64,000 nucleotides of DNA from Pseudomonas sp. JM0905a (GCF_014700075.1 NZ_JACXBU010000006.1:186001-250000); one strand, 5' to 3'; counted from the first letter of the stretch, positions 52,413 to 61,523 are shown. The notes: generated from the letters alone by a model not told the origin. Numbers and translations are program-made.

Positions 52413-53414
52413 ATGATGCGTGATCTGACCGACGATGTAGCGCTGATGCGTCCGGTGATCGACGCCCTGCGTGCCAGCGGCACCGACCCGGACAAGGTTC
52501 TGGTGCGCGTGGGTCTGCCGCCCGGCGGGCTGCCTGCAGGTCGCTTTCCCCATACAGCGCAAACCCAGTTCTGGAAGGCCGCCGCCGATGAGTGCGGTGA
52601 GGAGCATGTCGGCCTCTATCTGGCGGGCCACCTGCCGGCATTCCACGGGCTGCTGCTGGAATACCTGTTCCTTTCCAGTGGCACCTTCGGCGAGGGGTTG
52701 CGCCATGCCCTGCGTTATGTGCGCCTGCTCTCGGACACCCTGAGCGCCCATCTGGACGTGGAAGACGACCGCGCTGTGCTGTCCCTCGGCCGGCACGCGG
52801 GCAGCAACCGGCACTTCCCGGAGATGCTCGCCGGTGCGGTGATCCGCCTGTTCCACGCCCTGACCGAGGGCCAGTTCAAACCCCATGAAGTGCAGCTGAT
52901 GCACGCCGAAGGCGCTCCCGCCGAACGCTATCAGTCGGTCTACGGCTGCCCGGCGAGGCTGGGGGCTGACCGTTATGCGCTGATCTTCGATGCCGAAGTC
53001 CTGGACAAACCCTCGCGCCACGCCGCGCCGGACCTGCTGCGCATGCACGAATCCCTGGCCCGTCGCCAACTGGCCGAGGTGGAACGTCTGGACCTGGTGC
53101 GCCAGGTGCGCGAGCTGATCGGCGAGTTGCTGGTCAATGGCGGCGCGACCCTGGAGCAGGTGGCCGCGCGCCTGAACATGCCGGCCCGCCGCCTGCGCGA
53201 ACGCCTGGCCATGGCCGGCGTGCGCTTCAACGACCTGGTGACCGACTACCGCTGCCGGCTGGCCAAGGAACTGCTGCTGAAGACCGACGAGCGCATCGAA
53301 GTGATCGTCGAGCGAACCGGGTTCTCCGAGCCGAGCACCTTCTACCGGGCGTTCAAGCGCTGGGTGGGGGACACGCCGGTGGAATTCCGCAGGAAGGGGA
53401 AGGGGGAGGGGTGA
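52413..53414 (+). CDS. AraC-family transcriptional regulator (arabinose-binding-type N-terminus)
   Basis: A 333-residue regulator with the ligand-binding domain of the OruR/ArgR-like AraC branch (VIDALRASGTDPDKVLVRVGLPPGGLPAGRFPHTAQTQFWKAAADECGEEHVGLYLAGHLP) and two C-terminal helix-turn-helix units (LEQVAARLNMPARRLRERLAMAG; IEVIVERTGFSEPSTFYRAFKRW). It lies between the divergent MaoC and convergent FabG genes, which it probably controls. The start at 52413 lacks a strong ribosome site; AACAAGAA at 52395-52402, a Hfq/Crc-like target, covers that space. Confidence 0.9.
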   Translation: MMRDLTDDVALMRPVIDALRASGTDPDKVLVRVGLPPGGLPAGRFPHTAQTQFWKAAADECGEEHVGLYLAGHLPAFHGLLLEYLFLSSGTFGEGLRHALRYVRLLSDTLSAHLDVEDDRAVLSLGRHAGSNRHFPEMLAGAVIRLFHALTEGQFKPHEVQLMHAEGAPAERYQSVYGCPARLGADRYALIFDAEVLDKPSRHAAPDLLRMHESLARRQLAEVERLDLVRQVRELIGELLVNGGATLEQVAARLNMPARRLRERLAMAGVRFNDLVTDYRCRLAKELLLKTDERIEVIVERTGFSEPSTFYRAFKRWVGDTPVEFRRKGKGEG

Positions 53415-53429
53415 ACACCGCGCGGAAAT

Positions 53430-53553
53430 TCCCTCACCCCAACCCCGCTCTGCGCCCCGGCCAGATCGCTTCGCGCCCTGGCGTTCATCGGCACCGAAAG
53501 CAGTGCTTTCGAAAGCGTGCCTCTTCACCCCAGTGGGAGAGGGGGCTGTCCGT
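53430..53553. repeat. CCCTCACCCC repeat split by inserted sequence
   Basis: The outer parts CCCTCACCCC and GGGAGAGGGGG match the ends of the repeats at 15384 and 62181, but about 90 bp separate them, including CGAAAGCA-G-TGCTTTCG (53495-53511) and GGCCAG/CCCTGGC. It looks like an element into which another small sequence was inserted. Confidence 0.4.
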
Positions 53554-53578
53554 GCAACGGTTGGTCGAGGTGCTCTTC

Positions 53579-53608
53579 CTGTAGGGGCGAATTTATTCGC
53601 CCCTACAG
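53579..53608. repeat. Perfect REP palindrome CTGTAGGGGCGAA
   Basis: 13-bp perfect arms with a 4-nt loop (TTTA), positioned between convergent AraC and FabG genes. It belongs to the same REP family as 41393 and 58500. Confidence 0.75.
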
Positions 53609-53636
53609 GGATTTGATTCGCGCCGGCTGCCTTGGC

Positions 53637-54992
53637 TCAAGCCCCCAACAGGCTCTGCCCACACACCCGCATCACCTGTCCGGTCAGGGCGCCGGAGCCG
53701 GGTTGGGCGAACCAGGCCACCGCTTCTGCCACGTCCTGGGGCAGGCCGCCCTGGTTCATGGAGTTCATGCGCCGGCCGGCTTCGCGGATGGTGAGGGGGA
53801 TGGCGGCGGTCATCTGGGTTTCGATGAAGCCCGGCGCCACGGCATTGATGCTGATGCCACGTTTGCCCAGTACCGGCGCCCAGTTCTGCGCGAGGCCGAT
53901 GACGCCCGCCTTGCTCACCGCGTAGTTGGTCTGGCCCAGGTTGCCGGCAATGCCGCTGATGGATGCGATCAGCACCACGCGGCCGTTGTCGTGCAGCTTG
54001 CCGGCGTCCAGCAGGGCTTGGGTGAGCACCTGCGGAGCGCGCAGGTTGACGTTGATCACCGAATTCCAGAAGTCGTCGCTCATCTTGGCGAGGGTCTTGT
54101 CGCGGGTGATGCCGGCGTTGTGCACGAGGATGTCCACGCCTTCCGGCAGCGCGTCCACCAACTGGCCGGCGGCGTCGTCGGCGGTGATGTCCATGGCTAC
54201 GCCTCGACCGCCCAGGCGCGCGGCCAGACCGTCGAGGGCGTCTTTCGCCTGGGGCACGTCCAGCAGGATAACCTCGGCCCCGTCGCGGGCCAGGGTCTCC
54301 GCGATGGCAGCGCCGATGCCCCGGGAGGCGCCGGTGACCAGTGCGCGCTTGCCGGCGAGCGGGCGGGTCCAGTCCTGCACCTTCTCGGCGCAGGCCGTCA
54401 GGCGCAGTACTTGGGCGGACACGTAGGCGCTCTTCGGCGAGAGGAAGAAACGCAGCGTGCCTTCCAGTTGCTCCTCGGCACCCTTGCCCACATAGATGAG
54501 CTGGACGTTGCCGCCCCGGCGGATTTCCTTGCCCAGCGAACGGGTGAAGCCTTCCAGGGAACGCTGCACGCTGGCGGCCACCAGGTCCTTGGTGGCTTCC
54601 GGGGCGCGGGCCAGGACCACCACTTTAGGGCACTTGTCCAGGCCCTTGATGGCCGGCTGGAAGAAGTCGCGCAGCTCAATCAGCTGTTCGAAGCGGGTCA
54701 GGCCGCTGGCGTCGAAGATCAGCGCCTTGAGTTTCGGGCCGTGCTCGGCGGTCCAGCGCGGCAGGCCGAAGCGGCCTTCCGCGTCCGCGAAGTTCTGGTC
54801 GGTGAGCTTGTTCAGCACGGCACTGGCGGCTTCGGCCAGGCTGCCCGAACCGCCGATCAGCAAGGCGCCATCCACCGGCCGTGTGCGGCCCGCCATCCAG
54901 CGCTCCAGGCGCACCGGCGCCGGCAGGCCGAGGGCGCCAACCAGGCGCCGGCCGGCGTTGGAGTTGGCGAAGGCGAGGTAACGGTCGTTCAT
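53637..54992 (-). CDS. High-molecular-weight FabG-type 3-oxoacyl reductase
   Basis: A 451-residue short-chain dehydrogenase whose C-terminal 245 residues are a classical SDR: cofactor loop VTGASRGIGAAIA, NAG in VHNAGITRDKT, Ser in IASISGIAG and YxxxK in NYAVSKAG. The N-terminal 200 residues are a degenerate flavodoxin-like domain (DGALLIGGSGSLAEAASAVLN), as in HMwFabG/FabG4. It should reduce 3-oxoacyl-CoA/ACP with NAD(P)H. The ATG at 54992 follows AGGAG. Divergent from the thiolase across 164 bp. Confidence 0.92.
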   Translation of the reverse strand: MNDRYLAFANSNAGRRLVGALGLPAPVRLERWMAGRTRPVDGALLIGGSGSLAEAASAVLNKLTDQNFADAEGRFGLPRWTAEHGPKLKALIFDASGLTRFEQLIELRDFFQPAIKGLDKCPKVVVLARAPEATKDLVAASVQRSLEGFTRSLGKEIRRGGNVQLIYVGKGAEEQLEGTLRFFLSPKSAYVSAQVLRLTACAEKVQDWTRPLAGKRALVTGASRGIGAAIAETLARDGAEVILLDVPQAKDALDGLAARLGGRGVAMDITADDAAGQLVDALPEGVDILVHNAGITRDKTLAKMSDDFWNSVINVNLRAPQVLTQALLDAGKLHDNGRVVLIASISGIAGNLGQTNYAVSKAGVIGLAQNWAPVLGKRGISINAVAPGFIETQMTAAIPLTIREAGRRMNSMNQGGLPQDVAEAVAWFAQPGSGALTGQVMRVCGQSLLGA

Positions 54993-55156
54993 GGGATAGC
55001 GCTCCTGCTGGTCAATCGAAAGTGGGCCCACTCTACGCAGAGGCAGGTTGCGCGCAATTGACCGCGCTGACCTGCCAGCCGGCAAGGCGGCCAATCCAGG
55101 CGTCTAGTCTTGTAGCCGACACTGCAACCTGCAAACCCTCATCGCAAGGAGTCACC

Positions 55157-56434
55157 ATGGCCCAGCTTCGCCGGGTCGCCATCGTCGGCGGCAACCGCAT
55201 CCCCTTCGCCCGCTCCAATACCGTCTACGCCACGGCGAGCAACCAGGACATGCTGACCAGCGCCCTCGAAGGCCTGGTGGAACGCTTCAACCTCCATGGT
55301 GTGCGCGTAGGGGAGTTCGCGGCGGGCGCAGTGCTCAAGCACTCCCGCGACTTCAACCTGGCCCGCGAATGCGTGCTGGGCTCGCGCCTGGCGCCGGAAA
55401 CACCGGCCTACGACATCCAGCAGGCCTGCGGCACCGGCCTGGAAGCGGCGATCCTGGTGGCCAACAAGATCGCCCTGGGGCAGATCGAATGTGGAATCGC
55501 CGGCGGCGTGGACACCACCTCCGATGCGCCCATCGGCGTGCACGAGGAGCTGCGCAAGATCCTGCTGGAGGCCAATCGCGGCAAGACCACCGGCGACAAG
55601 ATCAAGACCCTGCTGAAGGTGCGTCCGCGCCATCTGGCGCCGCACATTCCGCGCAACGGCGAGCCGCGCACAGGGCTGTCCATGGGCGAGCACTGCGAGC
55701 TGATGGCGCAGACCTGGGCCATCCCCCGCGATGAGCAGGACCAACTCGCCGTCGCCAGCCACCAGAAGCTGGCGGCAGCCTATGCCGAAGGCTGGCAGAA
55801 CGACCTGATGAGTCCCTTCCGTGGGCTGAACCGAGACCAGAACCTGCGTCCGGACATCGACCCCGCGAAGCTGGCGAGTCTGAAGCCGGTGTTCGAGCGC
55901 GGCCCGCGCGGCACCCTGACGGCGGCCAACTCCACGCCGCTCACCGATGGCGCCTCGGTGGTGCTGCTGGCCAGCGAGGAATGGGCCAAGGTGCGCGGGC
56001 TGCCGATCCTCGCCTACTTCAAGGATGGCGAAGCGGCGGCGGTGGATTTCGTCGGCGGCAAGGAAGGGCTGCTGATGGCGCCGGCCTATGCGGTACCGCG
56101 CCTGCTCGCGCGCAATGGCCTGACGCTGCAGGATTTCGACTTCTACGAGATCCACGAAGCCTTCGCCGCCCAGGTGCTCTGCACCCTCAAGGCCTGGGAA
56201 GACGCCGACTACTGCAAGACCCGGCTCGGCCTGGACAAGCCGCTGGGCTCCATCGATCACGGCAAGCTGAACGTCAAGGGCAGCTCCCTGGCCGCCGGGC
56301 ACCCCTTCGCCGCCACCGGCGGGCGCATCGTCGCCAACCTGGCCAAGCTGCTTTCGGTGGCGGGCGAGGGGCGCGGACTCATCTCGATTTGCGCCGCCGG
56401 TGGCCAGGGTGTGACCGCGATCCTCGAAAAGTAA
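55157..56434 (+). CDS. Acetyl-CoA C-acyltransferase (FadI/thiolase family)
   Basis: A 425-residue thiolase. The acyl-carrying Cys is C91 (DIQQACGTGLEAAI); the C-terminal catalytic residues are in YEIHEAFAAQ and ISICAAGGQGVT. It could cleave 3-oxoacyl-CoA or condense acetyl-CoA units. AAGGAG precedes the ATG by six bases. With the divergent FabG-like reductase and MaoC hydratase nearby, it makes a compact set for fatty-acyl turnover. The gene ends before two stem-loops, the second a strong terminator. Confidence 0.93.
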   Translation: MAQLRRVAIVGGNRIPFARSNTVYATASNQDMLTSALEGLVERFNLHGVRVGEFAAGAVLKHSRDFNLARECVLGSRLAPETPAYDIQQACGTGLEAAILVANKIALGQIECGIAGGVDTTSDAPIGVHEELRKILLEANRGKTTGDKIKTLLKVRPRHLAPHIPRNGEPRTGLSMGEHCELMAQTWAIPRDEQDQLAVASHQKLAAAYAEGWQNDLMSPFRGLNRDQNLRPDIDPAKLASLKPVFERGPRGTLTAANSTPLTDGASVVLLASEEWAKVRGLPILAYFKDGEAAAVDFVGGKEGLLMAPAYAVPRLLARNGLTLQDFDFYEIHEAFAAQVLCTLKAWEDADYCKTRLGLDKPLGSIDHGKLNVKGSSLAAGHPFAATGGRIVANLAKLLSVAGEGRGLISICAAGGQGVTAILEK

Positions 56435-56443
56435 TCCAATACC

Positions 56444-56469
56444 CGTGGCGGCAAGTCATCGCCGCCACG
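56444..56469 (+). other. Perfect stem-loop after the thiolase gene
   Basis: CGTGGCGGC and GCCGCCACG pair over 9 bp around 8 nt, 10 bp after the stop codon. There is no T-run, so it is probably mRNA-stabilising in front of the true terminator at 56494. Confidence 0.6.
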
Positions 56470-56493
56470 CGATGTAAGCAACTCCGTGATTTA

Positions 56494-56527
56494 GGGCGGC
56501 CCGCAATGTCGGGGCCGCCCTTTTTTT
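56494..56527 (+). terminator. Rho-independent terminator
   Basis: GGGCGGCCC and GGGCCGCCC form a 9-bp stem with a small loop, followed by seven T. It ends the thiolase transcript. Confidence 0.92.
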
Positions 56528-56606
56528 GCCTCGCGGAACCCCCTGCCGCGCCTGCAGGGGCGCTCTGCGCAGGGGAAGCGGAGTTGGGCGACGGAGCGAG
56601 TGGGGA

Positions 56607-57611
56607 TCAGGCGGCGCTGGCGGCCAGGGCCCGGCCACGCAGGGAATAACGCTCGGCCATGACCGCGCAGACGATCAGCTGCATCTGGTGGTAGAGCATG
56701 ATCGGCAGCAGGATCAGGCCCAACGTCGGGCTGGCGCCGAAGATGATGGCGGCCATCGGCGCGCCGGCGGCCAGGGACTTCTTGGTGGCGCAGAACACCG
56801 CGGCAATCTCGTCCTCATGGTTGAAGCCCAGGCTCCGCGCGGAACGGGTGGTCAACCAGAGCATCAGGGCCAGCAGCAGGGCACAGCCGACGAAGGCCAC
56901 CACCAGGGTTTCAGGTCCTTGCTGCTGCCAGACGCCACCGGCCACCGAGTCGCTGAACGAGGCGAACACCAGCAGCAGGATCACCAGCTTGTCGAAGATC
57001 CCGGTGTAACGCTTGTAGCGGGCGAAGAACTTGCCCCACAACGGGCGCAGCGCCTGGCCGAGCACCAGCGGCAGGAGCAGCAGCAGGCTGAGGTCGATCA
57101 GCGTCCGGCCGAGGTCGATGCCGCCGTTGGCGTCTGCCACCAGGCTGATCAGCCAGGGCGTCAGGAACACCCCCAGCAGGCTCGACAAGCTGGCGTTGAG
57201 GATGGCCGCCGGCACGTTGCCGCCGGCGCTGCCGGTCAGGGCCACGGACGAGGAAATGGTCGAGGGCAGGGCGCAGAGGTAGAAGAAGCCCAGCATCAAT
57301 GCGGGCGGTACCTGGCCACCCAGCAGCTTGTTCGCCGCCAGCCAGAACAGCGGGAAGATGGCGAAGGTGAAGACCTGCACCATGACGTGCAGGCGCCAGT
57401 TGCCCAGGCCCTTGCGGATCTGCTCGGTGGACAGGTTGATGCCGTGGAGAAAGAACACCAGGAACACCCCGGCGTTGATCAGGCTGCCGGCATGCAGGGC
57501 GCCGCCGTGTTTGCCGACATCGGGGAACAGCCAGGCCAGGGTCACCGCCAGCAGCATGCCGCCGAGGAACCAGTCGGTGAACAGGCGTTTCAGGGGTTTG
57601 AGTGCTGACAT
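56607..57611 (-). CDS. Bile acid:sodium symporter-family transporter (SBF-like)
   Basis: A 334-residue protein with nine to ten membrane helices, including FLVFFLHGINLSTEQIRKGL, LCALPSTISSSVALTGSAGGNVPAAILNASLSSLLGVFLTP and CATKKSLAAGAPMAAIIFG, typical of the YfeH/SBF-like subgroup. Substrates in bacteria are mostly unknown and unlikely to be bile acids here. It is divergent from an AraC regulator gene across 81 bp, which presumably controls it. Confidence 0.9.
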   Translation of the reverse strand: MSALKPLKRLFTDWFLGGMLLAVTLAWLFPDVGKHGGALHAGSLINAGVFLVFFLHGINLSTEQIRKGLGNWRLHVMVQVFTFAIFPLFWLAANKLLGGQVPPALMLGFFYLCALPSTISSSVALTGSAGGNVPAAILNASLSSLLGVFLTPWLISLVADANGGIDLGRTLIDLSLLLLLPLVLGQALRPLWGKFFARYKRYTGIFDKLVILLLVFASFSDSVAGGVWQQQGPETLVVAFVGCALLLALMLWLTTRSARSLGFNHEDEIAAVFCATKKSLAAGAPMAAIIFGASPTLGLILLPIMLYHQMQLIVCAVMAERYSLRGRALAASAA

Positions 57612-57692
57612 GGGGCCTCCGGCTTCGCGCGAACTTGAGGTCGGAGACTAACGGGCGCAGAATCCGACCGTCTAACGACATGAGATCAACAT

Positions 57693-58487
57693 ATGTCGCC
57701 AAACGGACAAATCGACCTGCAACGCCAGATTCCCCGGCTCGAGCAGTTGCCCCGTCCCCTCTATGCCCGTGCGGAACGCCTGCGCGCCGGTTCCTGGACC
57801 GCCCGTCACACCCATGACTGGGTGCAGCTCTCCTACGCCATCAGTGGCGTGCTCGGTGTGCACACCGCCGAGGGCAGCTACTACGCGCCGCCGCACTGGG
57901 CGGTGTGGGTGCCGGCCGGGCTGGAGCATGAGGTGGTGACCTCGATGAACGCCGAGATGCGCAGTCTGTACGTGCGCCGCGATGCCGGCGCCTGGGCCCC
58001 CGAACGCTGTCGGGTGCTGGAAGTGACGCCGCTGGCGCGGGAGCTGATCAAGGCCTTCTGCGAACTGCCGGTGGAGTACCCCGAGGGTGAAAGTGCCGAG
58101 GCGCGGCTGGCGAGCGTGTTGCTGGATCAGCTCCGGGCCTTGCCGGAGGCGGGGTTCTCCCTGCCGATGCCGGCCGAGCCCCGCCTGCTGCGGTTGTGCA
58201 GTGAACTGGTGGCTCAACCTGATCTCGGTCACAGCCTGGGGGAGTGGGCGAGGCGGCTGAACACCTCGGAAAAGACCCTGACCCGCGCCTTCCTGCGCGA
58301 GACGGGGCTGAGCTTTCGCCAGTGGCGGCAACGCCTGCGCCTGCTGGCCGCCTTGCAGCCTCTGGAGGGCGGCGCCAGCGTTACCGAAGTGGCGCTGGCC
58401 AGCGGCTACGAATCACCGTCGGCCTTCATCGCTGCATTCAAGGGGTTGTTCGGGGTGACGCCCGGTGAGTTGTTTCGGGCGGGGTAG
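57693..58487 (+). CDS. AraC-family regulator with cupin N-terminus
   Basis: A 264-residue regulator: cupin-like sensor (RARSWTARHTHDWVQLSYA type region, residues 25-110) and C-terminal AraC helix-turn-helix pair (SLGEWARRLNTSEKTLTRAFLRETG; SVTEVALASGYESPSAFIAAFKGLFGVTPGEL). Small size and the short first domain match NimR-type regulators that control a divergently encoded transporter, here the SBF-like gene 81 bp away. Confidence 0.9.
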   Translation: MSPNGQIDLQRQIPRLEQLPRPLYARAERLRAGSWTARHTHDWVQLSYAISGVLGVHTAEGSYYAPPHWAVWVPAGLEHEVVTSMNAEMRSLYVRRDAGAWAPERCRVLEVTPLARELIKAFCELPVEYPEGESAEARLASVLLDQLRALPEAGFSLPMPAEPRLLRLCSELVAQPDLGHSLGEWARRLNTSEKTLTRAFLRETGLSFRQWRQRLRLLAALQPLEGGASVTEVALASGYESPSAFIAAFKGLFGVTPGELFRAG

Positions 58488-58499
58488 GGGTTGTGCATT

Positions 58500-58594
58500 T
58501 GTGGGGGCGATTTCAATCGCTATGGGCGGCGTAGCTGCCCCGACAGGTTCCAGGGCGACCCTTCGGGCTGCTTAGCGAATGAGTTCGCCCCCAC
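58500..58594. repeat. REP-type inverted doublet
   Basis: GTGGGGGCGATTTCAATCGC and GCGAATGAGTTCGCCCCCAC face each other, with internal GGGCGGCGTAGCTGCCC and AGGGCGACCCTTCGGGCTGC segments. It lies downstream of the AraC gene and before the convergent DUF2218 gene. Confidence 0.72.
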
Positions 58595-58624
58595 AGTTCG
58601 TAGGATGAATTCACCCGACAGGGT

Positions 58625-58909
58625 TCAGTCCCTCCATTCCAGCTCCAACTCCTCCTGCCACGCCACGCGCACGAAATGACTGCCAACGATGTCCTTCAGG
58701 CGTTCCAGGCCTTCGGTGTTCTGGCTTTCCACGGCCAGGGTCAGGCCGTCACCTTCGGCGCGGAGCAGGCCGAGGCCCAGGTCGAACTCGATGCGGCCTT
58801 GCACTTCGTCGTAGCTCACCGGCACGCGGTGGGCGAAGTGTTTGCACAGACGGTTGATGTAGCGCGCCGGGGTGGCGGTCGCGACATGGGCGGATGCGGT
58901 CAGGGTCAT
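58625..58909 (-). CDS. DUF2218 domain protein
   Basis: A 94-residue protein that fits DUF2218: ATPARYINRLCKHFAHRVPVSYDEVQGRIEFDLG and a C-terminal ERLKDIVGSHFVRVAWQEELELEW. In other bacteria it often accompanies iron-related genes, but here it follows an NAD(P)-binding protein by 11 bp. GAGGAG precedes its ATG. Function unknown. Confidence 0.88.
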   Translation of the reverse strand: MTLTASAHVATATPARYINRLCKHFAHRVPVSYDEVQGRIEFDLGLGLLRAEGDGLTLAVESQNTEGLERLKDIVGSHFVRVAWQEELELEWRD

Positions 58910-58920
58910 GGGTTTGCTCC

Positions 58921-59562
58921 TCAGTAACCGACGGTGAAGCGTTGGCGGATGTGTCGGGGCTGTTCCAGTTCGTCGACGATGGCCACGGCAAGGTCGGCCA
59001 CGCTGATGCGTGCCGGGTGTTCGCCACTCATCAGCAACTGGTCGCCGCCGATGCGGAAGCGGCCGCTGCGCTTGCCCGGTTCCAGCAGGGCGGGCGGGGA
59101 GACGAAGGACCAGTCCAGCCCCTGTTCCTCGCGGATCAGGTTGAGCGCCTGGCGCGCGCCTTCCGCACCTTCCTTGTACTCGGCGGGGAAGTCCGGGGTG
59201 TCGATCAGTTGCAGATTCGGTGCGACGTACAGGCTGCCGGCACCGCCGACCACCAGCAGGCGCTTGATGCCGGCCTGCTTGACTCCGGCGAAGATGGCGC
59301 GGGTGCCTTCGATGAACAGTTCGCGAATCCGCGCCTCGCCCCAGCCGGGGTTGAAGGCGTGGACCACTGCGTCATGCCCGGTGACGGCCTGGGCGATGGC
59401 GGCGGCGTCATAGGCATCGCCTTTCACGGCGGTGAGGCTGGTGTGCCGGGGCAGTTTTTCCGGGTGGCGGACGATGGCGGTCACCTGGTGGCCGCGTTGC
59501 AGGGCTTCGCTGAGGACAGCGGAACCGACGAATCCGGTGGCACCGATCAGGGCGATTTTCAT
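58921..59562 (-). CDS. NAD(P)H-binding atypical SDR / YwnB-like oxidoreductase
   Basis: A 213-residue Rossmann protein: [37 protein letters not shown] gives the GATGFVG cofactor loop, and [22 protein letters not shown] is typical of the NAD(P)H-binding group. These proteins serve as quinone reductases or redox sensors. I chose the ATG at 59562 rather than 59574 because GGAA is better spaced. It is first in an operon with DUF2218 and is divergent from a LysR gene across 101 bp. Confidence 0.88.
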   Translation of the reverse strand: MKIALIGATGFVGSAVLSEALQRGHQVTAIVRHPEKLPRHTSLTAVKGDAYDAAAIAQAVTGHDAVVHAFNPGWGEARIRELFIEGTRAIFAGVKQAGIKRLLVVGGAGSLYVAPNLQLIDTPDFPAEYKEGAEGARQALNLIREEQGLDWSFVSPPALLEPGKRSGRFRIGGDQLLMSGEHPARISVADLAVAIVDELEQPRHIRQRFTVGY

Positions 59563-59663
59563 GTGCGTTTCCATGGCAGGTTGCGAGGCGATGCATAATC
59601 GCTCCTGGATAATCAGAGGAAAAAGTGCCGAAAGGTGCTTTCACAATTAAGCGGAGCTTACGA

Positions 59664-60557
59664 ATGGAGCAGCTCAAGCGCATGGCGGTATTTGCCACGG
59701 TGGTGGAGCGCGGCAGCATGGTGGCGGCGGCGGAAGTGCTGGGCATGACGGCCTCGGCGGTCAGCCAGCAGATCCGCAAGCTGGAGGAGGAAACCCAGGT
59801 CAGCCTGCTGCATCGCACCACCCGCAAGCTGACCCTGACCGAGGCCGGCGCGGTGTTCTACAAGAGCTGCGCCCAGGTGCTGGAGCTGGCGCAGCAGGCC
59901 GAGCAGCGGCTGGCCGAACTGCGCGATGCGCCGGTGGGGGAGTTGCGCATCGCGGCACCCGTGGGTTTCTCCAACGGCATGCTGACCGAGGCCCTGGCGC
60001 CGCTGCTGGAGGCCCATCCGGGGCTGAGCCTGCAGCTGTTCTTCCATGACGAACAGATCGACCTGGTGGAGCAGCGTATCGACCTCGCCATCCGTGTCGG
60101 CCGCCAGGAGGATTCCAGCCTGGTGGCCCGTCACCTTGCCGACTGGCCGGCGGTGCTCTGCTGCGCGCCGGCCTATCTTGCCCGCAGCGGCGCGATCCAG
60201 CGCCCCGAACAACTGCTGGAGCTGGACTGGATCAGCCTCAACGGCGAGCGCCAGCAGCATCAACTGACCTTCACCGGCCCCGGTGGCGAACAGCAACGGC
60301 TACGCCTGGAGCCGCGCGTGGGTTGCAACAACATCCTTGCGGTGCGCAGCTTCACCCTGGCGGGGCTTGGCCTGTCGTTGCAGCCGGAGCCGGAAGTCCG
60401 CGAGGAACTGGCCAGCGGCCGGTTGCTGGCGCTGCTGCCCGAGTGGCAGCCGACGCCGGTGGGGCTGTACATCGTCACCCCGCGCCGCGATGCCCAACCG
60501 GCCAAGGTGCGCTATGCGATCGAGGCGCTTCGTCGCGGCCTTTCACGACGTGGATAG
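59664..60557 (+). CDS. LysR-family transcriptional regulator
   Basis: A 297-residue regulator: N-terminal winged helix (MEQLKRMAVFATVVERGSMVAAAEVLGMTASAVSQQIRKLEEE) and a periplasmic-binding-protein-like effector domain (VGELRIAAPVGFSNGMLTEALAPLLEAHPGLSLQLFFHDEQIDLVEQRIDLAIRVG). It is divergent from the NAD(P)-binding oxidoreductase and is its likely regulator. GGAG precedes ATG 59664. Confidence 0.94.
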   Translation: MEQLKRMAVFATVVERGSMVAAAEVLGMTASAVSQQIRKLEEETQVSLLHRTTRKLTLTEAGAVFYKSCAQVLELAQQAEQRLAELRDAPVGELRIAAPVGFSNGMLTEALAPLLEAHPGLSLQLFFHDEQIDLVEQRIDLAIRVGRQEDSSLVARHLADWPAVLCCAPAYLARSGAIQRPEQLLELDWISLNGERQQHQLTFTGPGGEQQRLRLEPRVGCNNILAVRSFTLAGLGLSLQPEPEVREELASGRLLALLPEWQPTPVGLYIVTPRRDAQPAKVRYAIEALRRGLSRRG

Positions 60558-60629
60558 CCGCCGCTGTCCGCATGCCGTATAACGTCGGCCCATTCTCTCC
60601 TCTCCTTTGAAGGCACCTGCAGCACCTGC

Positions 60630-61523
60630 ATGAAGACCCCGAAGCGCCTCGAGCCATTGCTGGAAGATGGCCTGATCGATGAAGTCCTGCGTCCGCTGAT
60701 GAGCGGCAAGGAAGCCTCCGTGTATGTCGTGCGCTGCGGCAGCGAGCTGCGTTGCGCCAAGGTCTACAAGGAGGCCAACAAGCGTGGCTTCCGCCAGGCC
60801 GCGGAGTACCAGGAGGGCCGCAAGGTCCGCAACAGCCGCGACGCCCGCGCCATGGCCAAGGGTTCGAAGTATGGTCGCCGCGAGCGCGAGGAGTCCTGGC
60901 AGAACGCCGAGGTGTCAGCCCTGTTCCGCCTGGCCAATGCCGGGGTCCGGGTGCCCAAGCCCTATGACTTCCTCGACGGCGTGCTGTTGATGGAGCTGGT
61001 CAGCGATGGCGAGGGCGATGCCGCCCCGCGCCTGAACGATGTCGACCTGACCCCCGAGGACGCCCGCGAATTCCATGCCTTCATGATCGGCGAGATCGTG
61101 AAGATGCTCTGCGCAGGCCTGGTGCATGGCGACCTGTCCGAGTTCAACGTGCTGCTCGACCCCTACGGCCCGGTGATCATCGACCTGCCCCAGGCGGTGG
61201 ACGCTGCCGGCAACAACCATGCGTTCCGCATGCTGGAGCGTGATGTCGGCAACATGGCTGCCTACTTCGGGCAGTTCGCTCCCGAGTTGCAATACACGCG
61301 TTATGCCAAGGAGATGTGGGCGCTCTACGAGGAAGGCAAGCTGACCCCGGAGACCCCGCTCACCGGCCAGTTCGCCGAACCCGAGGACGCCGCCGATCTG
61401 GACGCGGTGATGCGCGAGATCAAGGCCGCCCTGGCCGACGAAGCCCGTCGCCAGGCCGTGCTGGCCGGGCAGGACGAGCCGGAAGGACGGGAAGAGCCGA
61501 CGCCGCCCTGGATGCGCGACTGA
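60630..61523 (+). CDS. RIO1-family atypical serine protein kinase
   Basis: A 297-residue kinase-like protein. It starts LIDEVLRPLMSGKEASVYVVRCGSELRCAKVYK, giving the flexible ATP loop and the binding Lys. The catalytic loop is HGDLSEFNVLLD and the metal-binding Asp is in VIIDLPQAV. Bacterial RIO proteins are widespread but their substrates are not established. The ribosome site is weak (AAGG is 17 bases upstream), so the start could be off by a few codons. It stands between LysR and ferritin genes in the same direction. Confidence 0.9.
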   Translation: MKTPKRLEPLLEDGLIDEVLRPLMSGKEASVYVVRCGSELRCAKVYKEANKRGFRQAAEYQEGRKVRNSRDARAMAKGSKYGRREREESWQNAEVSALFRLANAGVRVPKPYDFLDGVLLMELVSDGEGDAAPRLNDVDLTPEDAREFHAFMIGEIVKMLCAGLVHGDLSEFNVLLDPYGPVIIDLPQAVDAAGNNHAFRMLERDVGNMAAYFGQFAPELQYTRYAKEMWALYEEGKLTPETPLTGQFAEPEDAADLDAVMREIKAALADEARRQAVLAGQDEPEGREEPTPPWMRD

